Assembly: GCA_949987565.1 (NCBI GenBank)
Contig: OX465105.1
Span: 18,465,159 to 18,529,158, forward strand
Reading direction: 5' to 3'
DNA length: 64,000 bases
Source: Luidia sarsii
Lineage: Eukaryota; Echinodermata; Asteroidea; Paxillosida; Luidiidae
Positions 21,297 through 36,300 of this stretch are shown in pieces. The number at the start of each line of letters is the position of its first letter. Within the stretch, counting starts at the first letter, position 1. Below the pieces are notes generated by a model. The model had not been told where the DNA came from, made no database searches, and worked only from the letters and a program-made list of their open reading frames with translations. Both the position numbers and the translations under genes were made by a program.

Positions 21297-22211
21297 ATGC
21301 TGGACGTCAGACTAGGAAGGTTACTTATTTCATTGCATCTGATCGAAGCTTGCCATGCTCAGAGCCCAGATGATGTCCTCAAAAATCAAGATTTTGGTAA
21401 ATTTATGAAATTAGGCGAAATAAAAAATAAAATTGTTTCTCGTCCAGGTTTTTTATTCAAAAGAGGAAGAGGGGTCTATTTTAATATGCAGTGGCTGTTG
21501 TTACGGCAGTCGTCCGTGTGGTTCCCTGACTTGATTGTATTTCGTCAGCATTGCAGGCTGGTTGAACCAGTCTATTAGCTGATACAGTGATAGTCTGGTT
21601 CCAAGAGCTAAACATCCTGACAAATACTGTGAAGTCAGGGAACCGCCACTGCGTTTTTAATTTTGTATTAATTGTGTTCAAGATGGTTGCCATTTCAGAA
21701 TTTCCTGCAACCATTACTCGTTAGTGTTCCCACTGTTCAAAAACACTTGTGGTACAGTATTTCCAGAGTAGTGTTGTATTGCTTATTTGCTTTATTAACC
21801 AATGAATTTGTAGACTTTTTCAGTGTTTGTAACTTAACTGCAATTTTTCAAAAATAAGAAAAATCCGCACTGCACTGATGTTATTCTTATTCTTCAAGGA
21901 AAAAAGAAATTGCACTTTTTTTCAGTAAAGTGAACTTTACATAATACACTGATTCTTTTCTCTTTTGTGGAGGATTGGATTATTTTTTTGACTTTGCCTT
22001 TGAGAAAGGTCCTGCTAAGATCGAAACGTCAGGCTCTCTAACTTTTGTGATTTTTTGTTTATGTTTGTTCACAGCGTTAAGCATCAGCGTGATGTCAGCA
22101 CTTCTCGTCTTCCTGATTTGTCTGGCAGTTTTTGTGTATTGGCCGACGAGGTCCAATCACAGACAGCCAGTCACCATCATTCACCATGGCAACTTATCAA
22201 TTAATAATTGA
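21297..22211 (+). CDS. Putative 78-aa single-pass membrane microprotein
   Basis: Two exons, 21297-21396 and 22075-22211, joined by a GT-AG intron with matching phase, give 78 residues and a TGA. The N terminus (MLDVRLGRLLISLHLIEA, then CHAQ) resembles a short signal peptide or signal anchor. Exon 2 encodes a strong hydrophobic helix of about 18 residues (VMSALLVFLICLAVFVYW), then a polar basic tail with TRSNHRQ. A 30-residue lumenal loop, a membrane helix and a 25-residue cytosolic tail would fit a type I small integral membrane protein. I recognise no family. The gene faces NSRP1 head-to-head and is likely to share its promoter. A CCAG at 21261-21264 may end a 5'-UTR intron. Too short for the reading frame alone to be decisive; support comes from splice phase plus topology. 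Confidence 0.45.
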
Positions 22212-22789
22212 TCGTTAAGTGGAGGGTTGTCTGTTCAATCTCTGGCCTGGCGGGAACTGAGAGTCCAACCCCGTGGGTTGGTCTGCCTCAGACTCAGACC
22301 CTTATGATTTGCTGGATATAACATACAAAGGAAAAAGTGACTGGGAACTTTTGATCAATTTTGAAGATTGGCAAAGAAGACTTTGATTGAACAGGGACTT
22401 GAACCTGAGACCTCTGGTTTTGCATACCGGCGCTCTTGCCATCGGAGCTATCCAGCCCTTAGATAGTTCAGATAGTTCATGTGGTTTCTGTGAATCGCTC
22501 TGTCTTTCAAATCTTTAAATTCTTGATCGTTATGAAGAGTTTGATGTTGACCACACGCCTTGCAACGTGTCCAAAATACCTGAGCGCTTTAAATGTAATG
22601 AGATGTGTTTTTGGCTCCTATGATATAAATGCTTGACAATCATATAGTTGCTCCGACTGCAAAACTCAATTTTAAAATTTCTGTTTGGTTACAAATACTG
22701 TACTCTTCCACAAACAGGCAGTCAATGGCTGTGCTATCAAGGGGCAATTTATCGGCATAAAATTATTCCCAAAGTTCAAATGCAGCAAG

Positions 22790-23105
22790 CCTCGCACTTA
22801 AGGTTTTTGTTTACCGTACTACTACGTACTAGCCTACCGGGCTTGTAAATTGAGTTTTTTGCTAGCCCGTAGCAAGTTTTACCAGCCCTGTAAAATTAAT
22901 ATTGAATTGAAAACAAGGTTATCAGGTCAAGGAAAAAAATTAGTTTCTACTTTATCCCAACCCGCATCATTTTGCTGCCACACCGCTGTCTACTTTTTAC
23001 TAATCCGCCGGGCGAGCAAAGTGGGTCATTTTACTAGCCTGTGGCTGTTTTTACCAATACCAGACAATGACCGCCGGGCTAGTGCTAAGGTCGAGCCCTG
23101 TGCAG
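22790..23105 (+). repeat. Dispersed repeat (CTAGCCCG family)
   Basis: Blocks GCTAGCCCGTAGCAAG and GGGCTAGTGCTAAGGTCGAG recur inverted at 49495-49830 (GCTCGACCTTAGCACTAGCC). Non-coding. Confidence 0.6.
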
Positions 23106-23584
23106 TTACCATTCATAAATTGCAGATTGACTACATGTACAGAGTATAATGTATTTATAATTATCTCTCTGCGTTTGAGAAAGAGGTCCTGCTAGTGCTA
23201 GGATTGAAACCGTCACTCATCAGGTCCACTAAATGTTATAATTTTGTAATATCATTTTGTATTATAGGCATACATGTAGTTTTATTTACCAAGAATTTTC
23301 AAATGCCAAGTACTTGCTAATTCTGAATTCATCCTCTATAATTGCTATTGCAAAAGAAACCAGGCTTATTGCACTGTATTGCCAGTGGGTTGGCTGGTAC
23401 AGCAACTCTGTAGCCTTTTTACCCTATCCAAAATTAATTGAAGGGAGTAAAATGGCCAGTTACAGAGTTTGTAAATTGAACAAGCCCAATCATGAAGTTT
23501 TCATCCAAATTATATTTTTTTATTATAAATAAACATCAATGACGTAAGACAGCATGGTCCATTTCTCTTTTTTGAAAATGTGGT

Positions 23585-23600
23585 GGCTCTGAAAAGAGCC
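23585..23600 (-). terminator. Histone H4 mRNA 3' stem-loop
   Basis: GGCTCTTTTCAGAGCC on the minus strand, a 6-bp stem with 4-base loop, bound by SLBP. It is followed by a short spacer and AAAAAAGAGAAATGG, the histone downstream element that pairs with U7 snRNA. Confidence 0.97.
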
Positions 23601-23628
23601 GATTGTTTGATCTTGAGAGCGTCGAAGT

Positions 23629-23985
<357 letters not shown>

Positions 23986-24000
23986 TCAACGAGGTGGCCC

Positions 24001-24084
24001 GATATATATTCAGATTTTGCGGACGTCGTATAAGCCACATACAGCATGCAGCGCGCAAGCTCATCCTAATAGAATCGCTATTGG
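24001..24084 (-). promoter_or_regulatory. H4 promoter: TATA and CCAAT
   Basis: On the minus strand AATATATATC (24002-24011) lies about 65 bases above the H4 ATG, and CCAAT at 24080-24084 about 70 bases further up. Spacing is typical of replication-dependent histone promoters. Confidence 0.7.
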
Positions 24085-24864
24085 TCATTCAACATATGAA
24101 TATTCAGCAGTAAAAGCCTATTTTTGTCGAAGAGTGCGATGAATCTAGGATATAAACGCACTTGTTACCACTTATTAACTCCAATTTAAGGCTAAAAACA
24201 GTACTGAATATCGAACGAATTAAATGTTCTTGTAATACATGATTAAAAAGTTTGTCGACTCATATGTTGATGCTTAAAAAATGGCAAAACTCATACGAAA
24301 CGAAGATGATTGGTAACATTCCGGTATCCAAGTTCTGCAATCTGATTGGATAGTTGATAATAATGACATGCAGGAAAAGACTCCGTTGCTCAACGTGTAA
24401 TCGTCGGTCATTTTCCTTATTATCGTAAGAGTGCCGGTTTACGATAACAGTTTTACTTTATAAAGCAATGTATTATAACTCGATACATAGGACCAAGATT
24501 ATTTTGTTCATATTTATCGACACATTTCCGTTAAAACCTCGAAATATGCCAAGTATTTTCAATTACGTGGGATCCCATTCAGGATCTGGGTAACAGCGGG
24601 AACGAATGCAGTACGGTGATTGGCTTAAATGAAAAAATGAATAAACATGAGTCCTCTGCCAGGCACATTCACGTAAAATGTAACGTTACATATTACATTT
24701 TTGTTGGATTTAGTGGGTTTAGTACATCAAATTAGTATAAATTAGATACTTTTTATATTTCTTAATTAGATTTTGGAGACAAAATGCCGATATATTGAAA
24801 GATATTTGTCATAATCTACGGTTCTTCTGGGAGAATTACTCCCGATGGGGATTCACGGCTAGCG

Positions 24865-24991
24865 TCCTCAATAGCCAATCGCTACTCTCAATTTCTCCAG
24901 CCAATCACACACCGCTTTTCTGATTTTTCTGACGAATGGAAGAAGCCGTTTCGGTGGGCCAATCAAATTGGCTGAAAAAATCCGATAAATA
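24865..24991 (+). promoter_or_regulatory. H3 promoter: CCAAT boxes and TATA-like box
   Basis: Plus-strand CCAAT motifs at about 24871, 24899 and 24959-24963, followed by GATAAATA at 24984-24991, about 56 bases before the H3 ATG. Confidence 0.7.
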
Positions 24992-25025
24992 GTGCCGGGA
25001 AATTTGGATTGGTATCAGACGATAA

Positions 25026-25457
<432 letters not shown>

Positions 25458-25487
25458 GCGTCAGGCTTTCCTCCAACAAAACCAATC

Positions 25488-25503
25488 GGCTCTTTTCAGA
25501 GCC
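25488..25503 (+). terminator. Histone H3 mRNA 3' stem-loop
   Basis: GGCTCTTTTCAGAGCC, then ACACATTTTCAA (12 nt), then AAAAGAGAAATG, the U7-binding downstream element. The stretch ATTTTCAAAAAAGAGAAATG is also present after the H4 stem-loop. Confidence 0.97.
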
Positions 25504-25559
25504 ACACATTTTCAAAAAAGAGAAATGTACAATGCTGTCTTGCGTCATTGATTACTGAA

Positions 25560-28020
25560 TAAATATAGAAAACTGAGGCTACAGTAATATTAGTTATTAC
25601 ACCCCCCTCCATTTACTCTCAATAATATTGAATCCTTCAGTTTCATTACCTCTGCCTTTGATAATACTAGTATTACTTAGTAAAACCAAGTTAAAACAAG
25701 GTTGATAAGGAATGCAAAAAAGTTCACGGCTCGTTTTCCCGCCAAAAAAAATGTGAATACAATGCTAGCTGCCAAACATTCTGAATCACTCTGGATCTTA
25801 TTTTGGAGGAATATTTCGTCTTGGTAAAGTTTTCACTCTAGTTTTTACAACCCTTGATAAGATTCCAATTTTTGGCTTCAGAATCGTACCCGCGTATAGG
25901 CCTGGTATTGGTACATGTACTACATGTACTATGTACTGGTACATGTACTAGTACAGTAGTAGAACTACTCAACTAGTAGAAGTACTACTGTAGTTCCTGA
26001 TTTCCTTGTACTGTTTCAAGATAGGTTGGCAGCTATGCTTGTATTACTATTAGGTAGTTACGCTAGTACTTTTCAAGTACAGTAGTACATGTACAATGTA
26101 CATGTACTGTAGTAACAAGTTTATCAAAATCTTTGTTGCATGCTACCAAAATACACTTCTACATTGCCTTGGCATCAACAAATGTAAATAAGTAAAGAAC
26201 CCTGAAGAAATAGAGTCTAGCTTTATTCTTCACAAGATAATTCAGTCATATTTATTTTTCCCAGCAAAATACAAGGACAGGCGAGTACAAGCCATCAACT
26301 GCTCTCTCTTTAAGTATTACATGTACATTGCAATTTCTTTAAAACCATCAAAATGCTCCTCTCAATGCGCCCACAATGTACAAGCCCTATTATTCTAATG
26401 ACATTTGAAAGGAAAACAATAAAACGGCAATAACGAAATCAAACTAAATTAATTTGCAAGGCAACAATTCGCAAGGATTTCATGCTAAACGCACACACTA
26501 GAATTTGTAAAGCAAAAGTCCTCATACTGTCATACAGGCATTCAATAAAAAAATCATTTTTTCATTCTGACTCAGCAGTAATGTGAACCTTGACAAGAAA
26601 ATATAAAAATTCCACATGAAAAATGTTTCAACTGCTCAAAATTGGTAGCTTGTTTTTGTACAATTAAATACTGTACACCAAGCATATCATGCTCACAAAT
26701 CATCAAATCTTAGGTGGGCGCCCAACATTTTGTTTGGGCGCTATTAAACTGGAATTTTCCTCGTACACATGCACTACATGTATAAATCTATTTTCTTTCT
26801 GATCCAACGAACAATAATTCCTCCTTACAATTCATTTCAAAGGAAACTGCTGTTTTCTGGGAAAATATTCACACCAACATGCCATTCTTTTAACGACTGA
26901 AAAAATTGATCCCGCCTTTGAAAAAGGTCCTGCTAGGATCGAAACGTCAGGCCCACTACATTTTCTTTATAAAGTTTACACGTCAACTTTACCCAGAAGA
27001 CTGGACAAACTTGGTTTAAAAATCTTTCCTTCAACAACAAAAAACAAAAATGTATAGAATTAAAATCAAAACATCGAAAAATTTAAGCACATGTCCTCAC
27101 ATGAAATACATATTTTACCAGATTGTCTCAAAATTCCCCCCCAAAAAAACCAGTACCTGAATTTGAAACAAAATACTGAAATAAAATCACAATCTTTTTT
27201 TAATGGCAGCAAAAGTGGAAAGAGGAAAAATAATTTTCTCAGGAAGCAAACATTCTGTGAACGATCAGACTTCAAAACTGAATTCAATCTTGGAGACAAA
27301 GTCGTAAAGTGCTAGGACTTTTTCGAGGAATGACAAAAAAATGACTGCCCTTGTGGAAGGTCCTGCTTGGATCGAAACGTCAGGACCTCTACATTTTTAA
27401 GATAAACCCCCCAAAATGATGACATTTCTCACGCAGTGATTTGGGGGAAAAGGATTGTTCCAACAGTCCTATCACTGAGCCTAAATTCTGGTCTACAAAC
27501 CGTGTCCTTCAATTTCCTTGACCGTAATACGGACGTAGACAGCCGACAATAGACACTTGATCTTTCAGTCTTATTCTCTGGGTCACCCACTTAATCCTTG
27601 AATCTTTCTTTAGTGGAATTGCCACACACCATACCATCAACGATTTCCGGCAAGACACACTCCATTTCTAACCTCAATGAGCAATGTGCTCACCGAAAAA
27701 CTCCCAACAAGTTAGTGGATTCTCATTCCTTTTTCTTTGAGTCAGAAATCATCTATGAATGAGCACATTGTGAACTCCTTTCTAACCCTCTCGTTGCATA
27801 ATTCATTTACCTTCCAAGTCTGCCTTGGAGAAAGCTCTTGCTAGGATCGAAACATCAGGCCCTCTAAATTTTCTGAGCATTCCATTTTTCGGCACGAGCG
27901 ACTTCCAAGTTCAACACCGAGAGCAAACATTACCCTCGTGTTTGGGGTTGGATTTGGTTTCGTTTTCCTCCTCGTTGTTTTTGTTTTGTTTTTTTCAAGG
28001 CGAGTTGACGGTACACCCCT
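25560..28020. other. Intergenic DNA plus likely SMG6 3' UTR
   Basis: No coding exon recognised. 25905-26110 is rich in GTAC/ACATGTAC palindromes. Minus-strand AATAAA at 26222-26227 is a candidate poly(A) signal for SMG6, implying a long 3' UTR. Single foldback arms occur at 26905-26965, 27350-27395 and 27825-27870. Confidence 0.5.
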
Positions 28021-30386
28021 TCAGACCTTGGCCCATTTGGTGAAGGCCATGATGTCTTTGACCGGTACGTTCTGCTGTAGGGCCTTCAGGCGAAGGTTGC
28101 GGTCGTTAGTCAGGAGAACGATGTCTCGATACAGACGGATCGGAGAGTCTGCAACGATGAAGATGAACAAATAAAATCAAGATAATGAAACAGACACTAA
28201 AGCCCTAACGCTTTGCACCTCCTGTAAAGGACACACACTGTATACCCCAAATTACCACAGTGCCCACCGGGGTGTAGACTCATATACCACAGGACACCAC
28301 AAAAACCACGCTGTGGAATGTACTGGTGAATGGCCCTTATCCTCCCCCAGAAAAAAACATGTGTGGTTAATTGTGGTTTCAATGCCGGTTAGGGTTACGA
28401 TTGCACGATGTCATCATGTGACTTATAGTGGGTATTCAGGTAAGATCAAGTGTACAAACTCCGGAATATTCCTCATAGATTTCGAGAGAGAAAAGCCTTG
28501 ATCGAACAAACTAATGCCGTGACTACAAACCTGGATTGGAAGGCATGAAATCCCTGGCCCTGTCGTCCACATAATGAAGACCACACTTCAGGATGAGGTC
28601 GTCGTTGCACACCTAAAAAATCCAAGAATACAGTAAGATTCACACTCTCACTTTCAGAGAGTTCAGAGAAGAACACAGACACCCCTACACACTGTTGGAG
28701 TTAAGATGGAAGAGAATTCCTTTGTAGGAAGTAAAATTCCTTTGTCCTTAAGCCCTGTTTGCCCTGAATGTTTTTGAACTTTTGGGGGGTAAAACTCACC
28801 GAGATAATAAAATTAAATGTGGTCAAATGCAACCACTGTTCGCACTTCGGACTTTCGACACGTGAACAGTTTACCAAGACCGTGGTAGAAGTAAACGAGC
28901 TGGCAGTATAAGGACTCAAAACAATGCAAAACGCATGCATGGTGGCCTGTGCAGCATGATCTCGCTCCCACGGCCGGATGCAAGACCGGATGTACGCTTT
29001 CCCGTGTGCTGCTTTTACCGACTCGCTCTGCATGCAATGTCCGCACTGGACTCATCACCTAGGGAAAAAGTGACCGGTAACTTTTCCTGGGCAGAGGGTG
29101 GCCGGTAGAAGTAACCACTGGACTTGGGGAAAAGTACCGGTAACTGAGAGGAAAAAAGTCCCAGGCTGTCCGCACTGAACTTAAAATTGGAAAAGTTCCC
29201 ATCATCTCGGTAAGTTTTACCCCCCCCCCACAAAAAAAAAGTCCAGTGCGCGCAGGGCTTAAAGGTAAACAGAAATAAAAATCAACTTGGGGTTGAATAA
29301 ATCGGTATTGTTATAAAACCCAAAGTGTCTATCATTTTTGAGACCAAAAATGATTAATTTAGCCAAAACAACTTTTTAGGCAAAAAAATTGTGCCCCCCA
29401 CTTTGGAGACGAACATACTACGTCATATACAGAATTTGTGGTCTGCCTTGAGGTCATGAGCTTTGCACTGGCCCTGCATTGTCTCTATTGTCTATCTGCC
29501 GTAAATACCGCACTGTCACATGCGCAGTAGCACACTTTATCATCTCAGCATTTCGATCGCCTCGCTCGGCTGCTTTTAGTCTGTATGAGACGTCACATAC
29601 TCACAGGGGGAATTTTTGGGGGCGGGGCGAACATGGACTGTTTTCAATGTTCTTGGGCGAAATTAGGCACTCACAACATTTTCAAAAATCAATCTTGTAT
29701 TGATTGTGAACATTACCTAAGGAGAGGTTTTTAGCTCTTTTTCAAATCCTATTTCTGTAGATCTTTAAGTCCCCTTGGCCTTCAGCTCTCTGTTCGACTG
29801 GCCATCGCTGCGGTTTTCTTCCGCCACTTCCCAGAGCTCACCTTGAAATCCCGTTCCTCGCTGCGATAGGCGATGGTGTCCATGACCGTCCCCTTGCTGG
29901 TCAGCGCCCTCAGGTATTTGTTGCGCTGCTCAAACTTGCCCTCCAGGCATCGGATGGACATCTCCGCTCCCTCCTGCACCTTGTGGGCCTGCTCCAAGTC
30001 CTCGTACTGGTCGGCGCGGCTGCCCTTGGCCAATCCGTCCAGCTCATTGATGACTGCAAAACGACGGAAAGGAATCGACAGTTTTTCAATCCATTTTTGA
30101 AAAATGGCGAAGAAAACTCTGACTGGAACCTGTATCTGCGTGACAGGTGGCTAAGCCAGGGAATTCGTAAAGGGCCACGGACTTAATCCCGCCAAGAACG
30201 GACACAATCTGACAGCGGCCGCAGCAACTCACCTACGAGAGGGACGACCAGCTTGTACTTCCGGCAGGCCAGCAAAGCCTGAATCTTGGTCAGATGATCG
30301 ATGAAGCAGTTGGTGTCGGGGACCAGGTACAGCGGACGGATCTCAATCTCCACCGTCCTCTGCTTGCGATGTCTCTCCACCGTTGC
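28021..30386 (-). CDS. SMG6: SMG6 PIN nuclease exons
   Basis: Four exons encode the C-terminal PIN endonuclease: 30233-30386 (first catalytic Asp in LVPDTN), 29842-30053 (INELDGLAKG helix region), 28531-28612 (NDDLIL) and 28021-28148 (LTNDRNLRLKAL, ending AFTKWAKV). Residues equivalent to human D1251, D1353 and D1392 are all present, so the nuclease should be active. Confidence 0.95.
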
Positions 30387-33300
30387 CTTTGGAAAAATTT
30401 TTTTTTTTAAATCAGATATTGAAAAAATAGGAGAGCCTGACATTTCGATCCTAGCAGGACCTTTTTTCCAACTGTCATGTGACTGTATGTACCAAAGATA
30501 GTACATGTACAGCACGCAGCGCAGCTAGCATACGACCAGTGTGCAACCTCGTCTCCACGGCAATCGATGGCAGTGTCTTTGAACATTGAAAACACTAAAT
30601 GGTTGCAGGAAATTTTAAAATGGCGGCCATCTTGGAAAAAAAAAATTAAATAGAAAATATAAAGCCCCTCATACCCCTTCTTTTAAAAAACCAAGACGAG
30701 AAAGTTTTCTTTTTTTTATTCGGCCTAAATTCTTCAATACCTGCATCTGCTTCTGTTTGTCCTTCTGCTCTTGAAGTCTCCGTTCCAAATCTTCCTTCCT
30801 CTGCCTCAAGCCTCCGATGTCACCACTGTCTTGTGCCTCGCTGTTCCCGTTCTCGTCCTCGGAGTCATCTTCCTCTATGATGACGTCGTCGTCATTCTGC
30901 AAAGCAGGGGATACGCGTCGCACGCGACAGTCAATCCTCAATTCCATTGATAGAAAATCAAAGACTAGTTGACTATTTGGGAAGGCCATCATCTAAGGGC
31001 TGGATAGCTCAGATGGGAAGAGCGCTGGTGTGCCAAAGACTAGTTGACTATTTGGGATGGGAAGGCCATCATCTAAGGGCTGGATAGCTCAGATGGGAAG
31101 AGCGCTGGTACACAAAACCGGAGGGTTTGCCCTACCCAACTACAGCGTGGTACATTCACCTCAACAGAAGAATCATATTCAATGAGGGTCTGAATGCTCG
31201 ACAAAATAATATTCGACGTATTCAGTGCTTTGCCAAAAGTCCGAGGAACAAATTGAGGCAGCTCGGGCAGGACTCTAGGTTTCCAGGGCAGACGTCTCAA
31301 CCATTAATTTAACCACCGAGCTAGTCGAGGTCGTGTGGCAGATTCAAATAATGCATAGCTGCGGGTACCGCATTGCATCATAGATATAACGTGATGTTTG
31401 CGTCGAGGAGAATGTAATTTAATGAGGGTTTGCCCTGCTCGGCGTAATAATGAATAAGCACCGAGTGCTCAGTGCTTTAGCCCGATGCCTGATGAAAAAA
31501 CTTTAGGCAGCTCTAAAAATCATAGCATATCTATCATTCTATGACTACCCCAATAGACAACTTCAAGAAACCAAACATCACACACGGAAGCATGGCTGGT
31601 ATTAATCTGGATCAGCCAAGGACGGTCTGTCATGCTGGGCAGATCTTCAGGCTTAAGCGGCCCCCAAGTTCACCACCCACCTGGTAAGGACCTCCGGTGT
31701 CCGGTTGCATGGCAACCATCTCCGGGGCGACGGATATGTAGCAGTTCTTGGTGACGTCGTAGGCTAGCAGCGGTGTCTCCTGTCCGCAGGCGTACTCACC
31801 AAAGAGAAGGAGCGAGATGATGCGCACACAGTCCATTGCTTCCATCTGGGCCAAAAATCAACACGCATCTTATAAATCGTCGGGTGACTTGCAGAAGGGC
31901 ATAAGGGTAAAAGGTCACGAAGGTCATCTTTTTTCATGAGTCATTATATATATATTTTTTTTTTTTAATAATCCTTGGTGATATAAACTTGTTGATACTG
32001 CAATTGGCATATATCAATGTCTTTAAAATTTACAGCAACACACTTTTAAATATTATTTGTCTAATACTAACAATTTTGAAATTTGTATAGATGAATGTCT
32101 TAATCAAAACTTGTTTTCTTAAATGTAAGATTTTTTAAATGACCTACGTATTTTCAAACTCCTTTGTACAATTGACCGTAAATCAGCCTCTTGGCTGCAA
32201 GCATCATTTTAATAAACCATAATACTAATAATAATACATTCTCTTTTGTACGTCCTTCAACTAATTGTAAAAAGCCATACAATAAAACGGACCAGACAGA
32301 ATTTCTTCCCAGCAGAAGGGCGTAAAGTGATATTAGTGTTTGAATGCACTTATGCCCTTTTGCTGGGCACCCGAGGCACTTTGCCTTTGTCAAAGGTCCT
32401 GCTAGGATAGAAAAGTCAGGCCCTCCTAATTTTTGAGCAATTCAATTATCTTCAACTCATTATGCACACTGCAGTAGCCGGTGCTATGGTTGTAGTGGGT
32501 ACTTGTCCTATGGAGTTCTTACAATGAAGAGCCAGTGCACTGTCTAATGGAGTTGTTATAGTGAACAACATGCATGGGCTAATAGAGTTCATTCAGTGAA
32601 CATGCCAGTACAGCACTATAGTAGTCAGCCAGTATTGGCTTTTGTGTCGCTACTTTTGGTGATTTCTTGCAGTGCAAATAGTTTGTGTTTGGGAACATTA
32701 ACGTTAGCTTCATTCATGCATCTATTTCAAAAAATTAAACACTCCAAGTTCTTTTGTTTTTACTTCAAATACAATGTTGACAATTTTGGGAGAGTTCTAG
32801 TGACCTTGTCGGTGTTGTTGGGGACGTAGACGGGCTGCAGGGGAAGAGACAGGAGAGGAACAAAACCAGACAGCTGGACGTCCTCGGGTAAAAGAATCTC
32901 CTGGCAGTCTGCCAAATAACAACAAAATTAAATTCTATCTTAGAATGCAAATTGGCCACCACCATTGTCCAAGTTTTAAATAAGGCAGATTATATTCACC
33001 CGGCAATGACATTCTCCCCGCAAATAGTCTATACTCTCAATCAGAGTGTTCATGAATATGCATAACATCAGCAGGAATGCCGTTCCTAAACAAAGACCGT
33101 TGTCAGCCTACCACAAAACAATATTTAGCACAACAAGAGCCACGAAATTCAATGAGGTTTTGCCCTTACTCGACGTGATAAACACTGAATGCTCGGTGCT
33201 TTGCCCGGTGCCTGATAAAAATATTTCAGGCAGCCCGGGCGGGATGCGAACCCGCGACTCCCAAATTCTAGTACGGACGTTTTAACCACTGGACCACCGA

Positions 33301-36300
33301 TTTATTTTTTTATCAGGCACCGAGCAAAGAACTGAGCATTCAGTGTTCATCACGTCGAGTAAGGGCAAAACCTCATTGAATTACCGTACATTCTCCTCAA
33401 CGCAAACATCATTATATCTAAAAAAAAAAAAAAGCCACACAGACATCCGATTGTGCCAAGTTTGACTCGCTTGTACACACAGTGTACTCTCATTGGTTTA
33501 TTTCACAGGTATTTATTTTTCCCAATAGTTTAGTGAGTTTTGATGAAAAAAAAAAACCTGAAAAGTGGCTCGATGCGAAGTGATTAATATTTGCCAAACA
33601 AATGAATCAAGGATTAATATTGTAAACGGTCAGGAAGGTAAATGAATGACATACATAAATGGTGCCAACCGCTAACAGACGTTATTGATTGAAATGCGAA
33701 TCTCGACAATCTAGAGGCTTGACGGTTTGATCTGAGCATCTCTCAAAGGCTGACATTCTTGAAACTTACTGTTGTCGTCCGTTTTCTTGATGAACTGAAT
33801 AATCGTCGTGTCAATTCTCTTCAAGGTGTTTAGTAGGTCTGCCAAACAGCACCACACATCCACTGCAGCACTGTACAAATCAAAATTTTATAATTTTGCA
33901 ACAAATCTTGTAAATTTGTAATTTGGTACAACAACAAATTAATTTTTGTAACAATTTGTTGAATTTTTTTTTTTTTAAATAACAATTTTTTAAATTTTGT
34001 AAAAAAAATTGTAAATTTGTGACAGACACAACCAGAAAGCCTGATGTTTCGATCCTAGCAGGACCTTTCTCAAAGGCAGATTAAAAAAAATAACAGATAG
34101 GAAAGGGAAAAAAGTATCAAGATACAGATGATAGAAGTTGATAGACAAAAGGAGGGAAGCTGGTAGACAGACTAATTTGGGGACTAAAGGAAGGGCAAGC
34201 AGTACAAATTTACACCGTATACAGCAACTTTTAAAATAATATAGAAATTATAATTAGATATTTGTAGATTTTTAAAGATTTTCCCTTTTTTGGCTTCCAA
34301 ACCCTCTGCTAACGACCGACCAATGATAGGCCAGTTTACAGGCCCCTGCCGTGGTGACTGACCAATGAGAGAGGCCCTTACATACCTGTAAGGCTTTTGA
34401 GTGCAGCAGGGCGGTGGGTTCCACAGATGAGGGTGGCACATCAGCCAATCAGCATACACCTTGACCCCGGGCAATAATTCCAGCAAATCCTCACTTAATA
34501 AAACACGCCTTCTTGTGTCCGATGCTAAATGATCTGCGTAAACAAACAAAAAAAACAATTATAAAAAAATAGCAAAGAAAATATGGCCGTTTTCGAAATG
34601 AAGGTTTAGGCTCGGGCTCAGGCTTCGTCTCCATCTGACAAAACCTTAAAAAAAAAAGGTTGTGGTTTGTTGCCAAAAATGATTTCTGTTAGTCTTGAAA
34701 GGTACAGATTATTCACCAAGAAACTGGGGCCAAACGCTTGTTTCTAGATGCCTGTGATATTATAACAAGTAAGAGAAATATGACCGAAGCCTAAGCCTGA
34801 GTGTAAGCCATTTCGTAAACAGCCTATGAATGGTTTCGGGAATTGGACCCAAGACCTCTGGCTTAACATAACAGAGAGGTTTCACAAGCAAACAGATATG
34901 ATTAGTGCAATGGTCTAATTTGAAGTTGTAGAGACAAATTTTATTATGTTAAAAAAAAAAAAATAAGGACTGAAAAAAAAAAAATTGTTTTCAGGTGAAT
35001 AAAAAAAATCTGAATGCGGACGGCCGACAAGCCAGACAGATGGATGGCCGGTAATTGGGATTACAAAGGCACGCACTGCTTCGCAGCTCGCCAAAAATGG
35101 CAAAGAAAACTTTGACTGCACTGAGATTTGAACCCGAGACCTCTGGCTTTGCGTACCAGTCAGTTTTTCATTGGTTTCTTTGACCTGAAGTTGTTGTGTT
35201 GTTGCACGGAGGGTGAAACAATATAGGAGGGTTTGTGGTGACACCATGTATAAGGTCTCTTAAAGAAGAGGTATGGTTCTGAGAGTTACCACTCAGGTTC
35301 TTTTCAGAACCATACCTCCTTCCTAAAGAGACCTTATACATGGTGTCACTGCAAACCTTCATCAAGACTAACGGTTGCAGCGACTCACTCTGAATCCACC
35401 CTACCTATTAATAGCTGATTGCACCTTTGCACCAGTAGACCAAACATATCCAGTCCTAGCTGAATAGATTGTTCTTGGAGTAAACTACGCATATCCTCTC
35501 CTGGGGATTGATCTGGGAAAAAAAGTCAAACAAAGACAAACTAGTCTGCCAGCATTGGTTTTTGTGTCGCTACTTTTGGTGATTTCAACCAAATGAATGT
35601 CACCATGCCTTGCAGTGCAAATAGTTTGTGCTTGAGAACATTAACGTTAGCTTCATTCATGCATCTATTAAAAAAAAAAATTAATATTCCAAGTAAAGTT
35701 TTCCTCAACACCTTAACATTGTTCATTTTCTTTCATAGCTAAACGGTTCTTCAATAATTCTTCAAATCAACGGTTTTGACGATTGATGCAATCATACGAA
35801 TAAAAGCCATGAAGACAGTATCAGCTTCGACTGTCCAACTGTAGCATTTTACCCACCAAGGTTATTTGATTTAAGTCACTTGATGTAAATCATTGATTTA
35901 AGTCACTTGATTTAAATCATTGATTTAAATCATGATTTAAATCACTGGAATTTTTTTTTTAAATCACTCATAAAAATCACTACTTATTTTTCTTTTCTTT
36001 TTTTACCAAGCAAAATAGTATCTTACTGCAAGAACTTTAAAAAGACTTGACTTTGCACATCAACAACTGTCATGACATATGCAGTGCATCTTACATGTCG
36101 GTGATGAAACCTTTGTCTTTGGTCATTTGGCCACATAGCCCACCCATGTGTAAGCATATTAGCAAGGAAGCTGAACACTTGTGGTATGCTTATAGCACTT
36201 AGCAGTCAGCAACATTTTCATCCAGTTTTGGTACATTTTAATGATCACAATGGTACTGTAACTGCATTTGAATGGTTGTTGAAAGCGAATGTGGGGTGTT

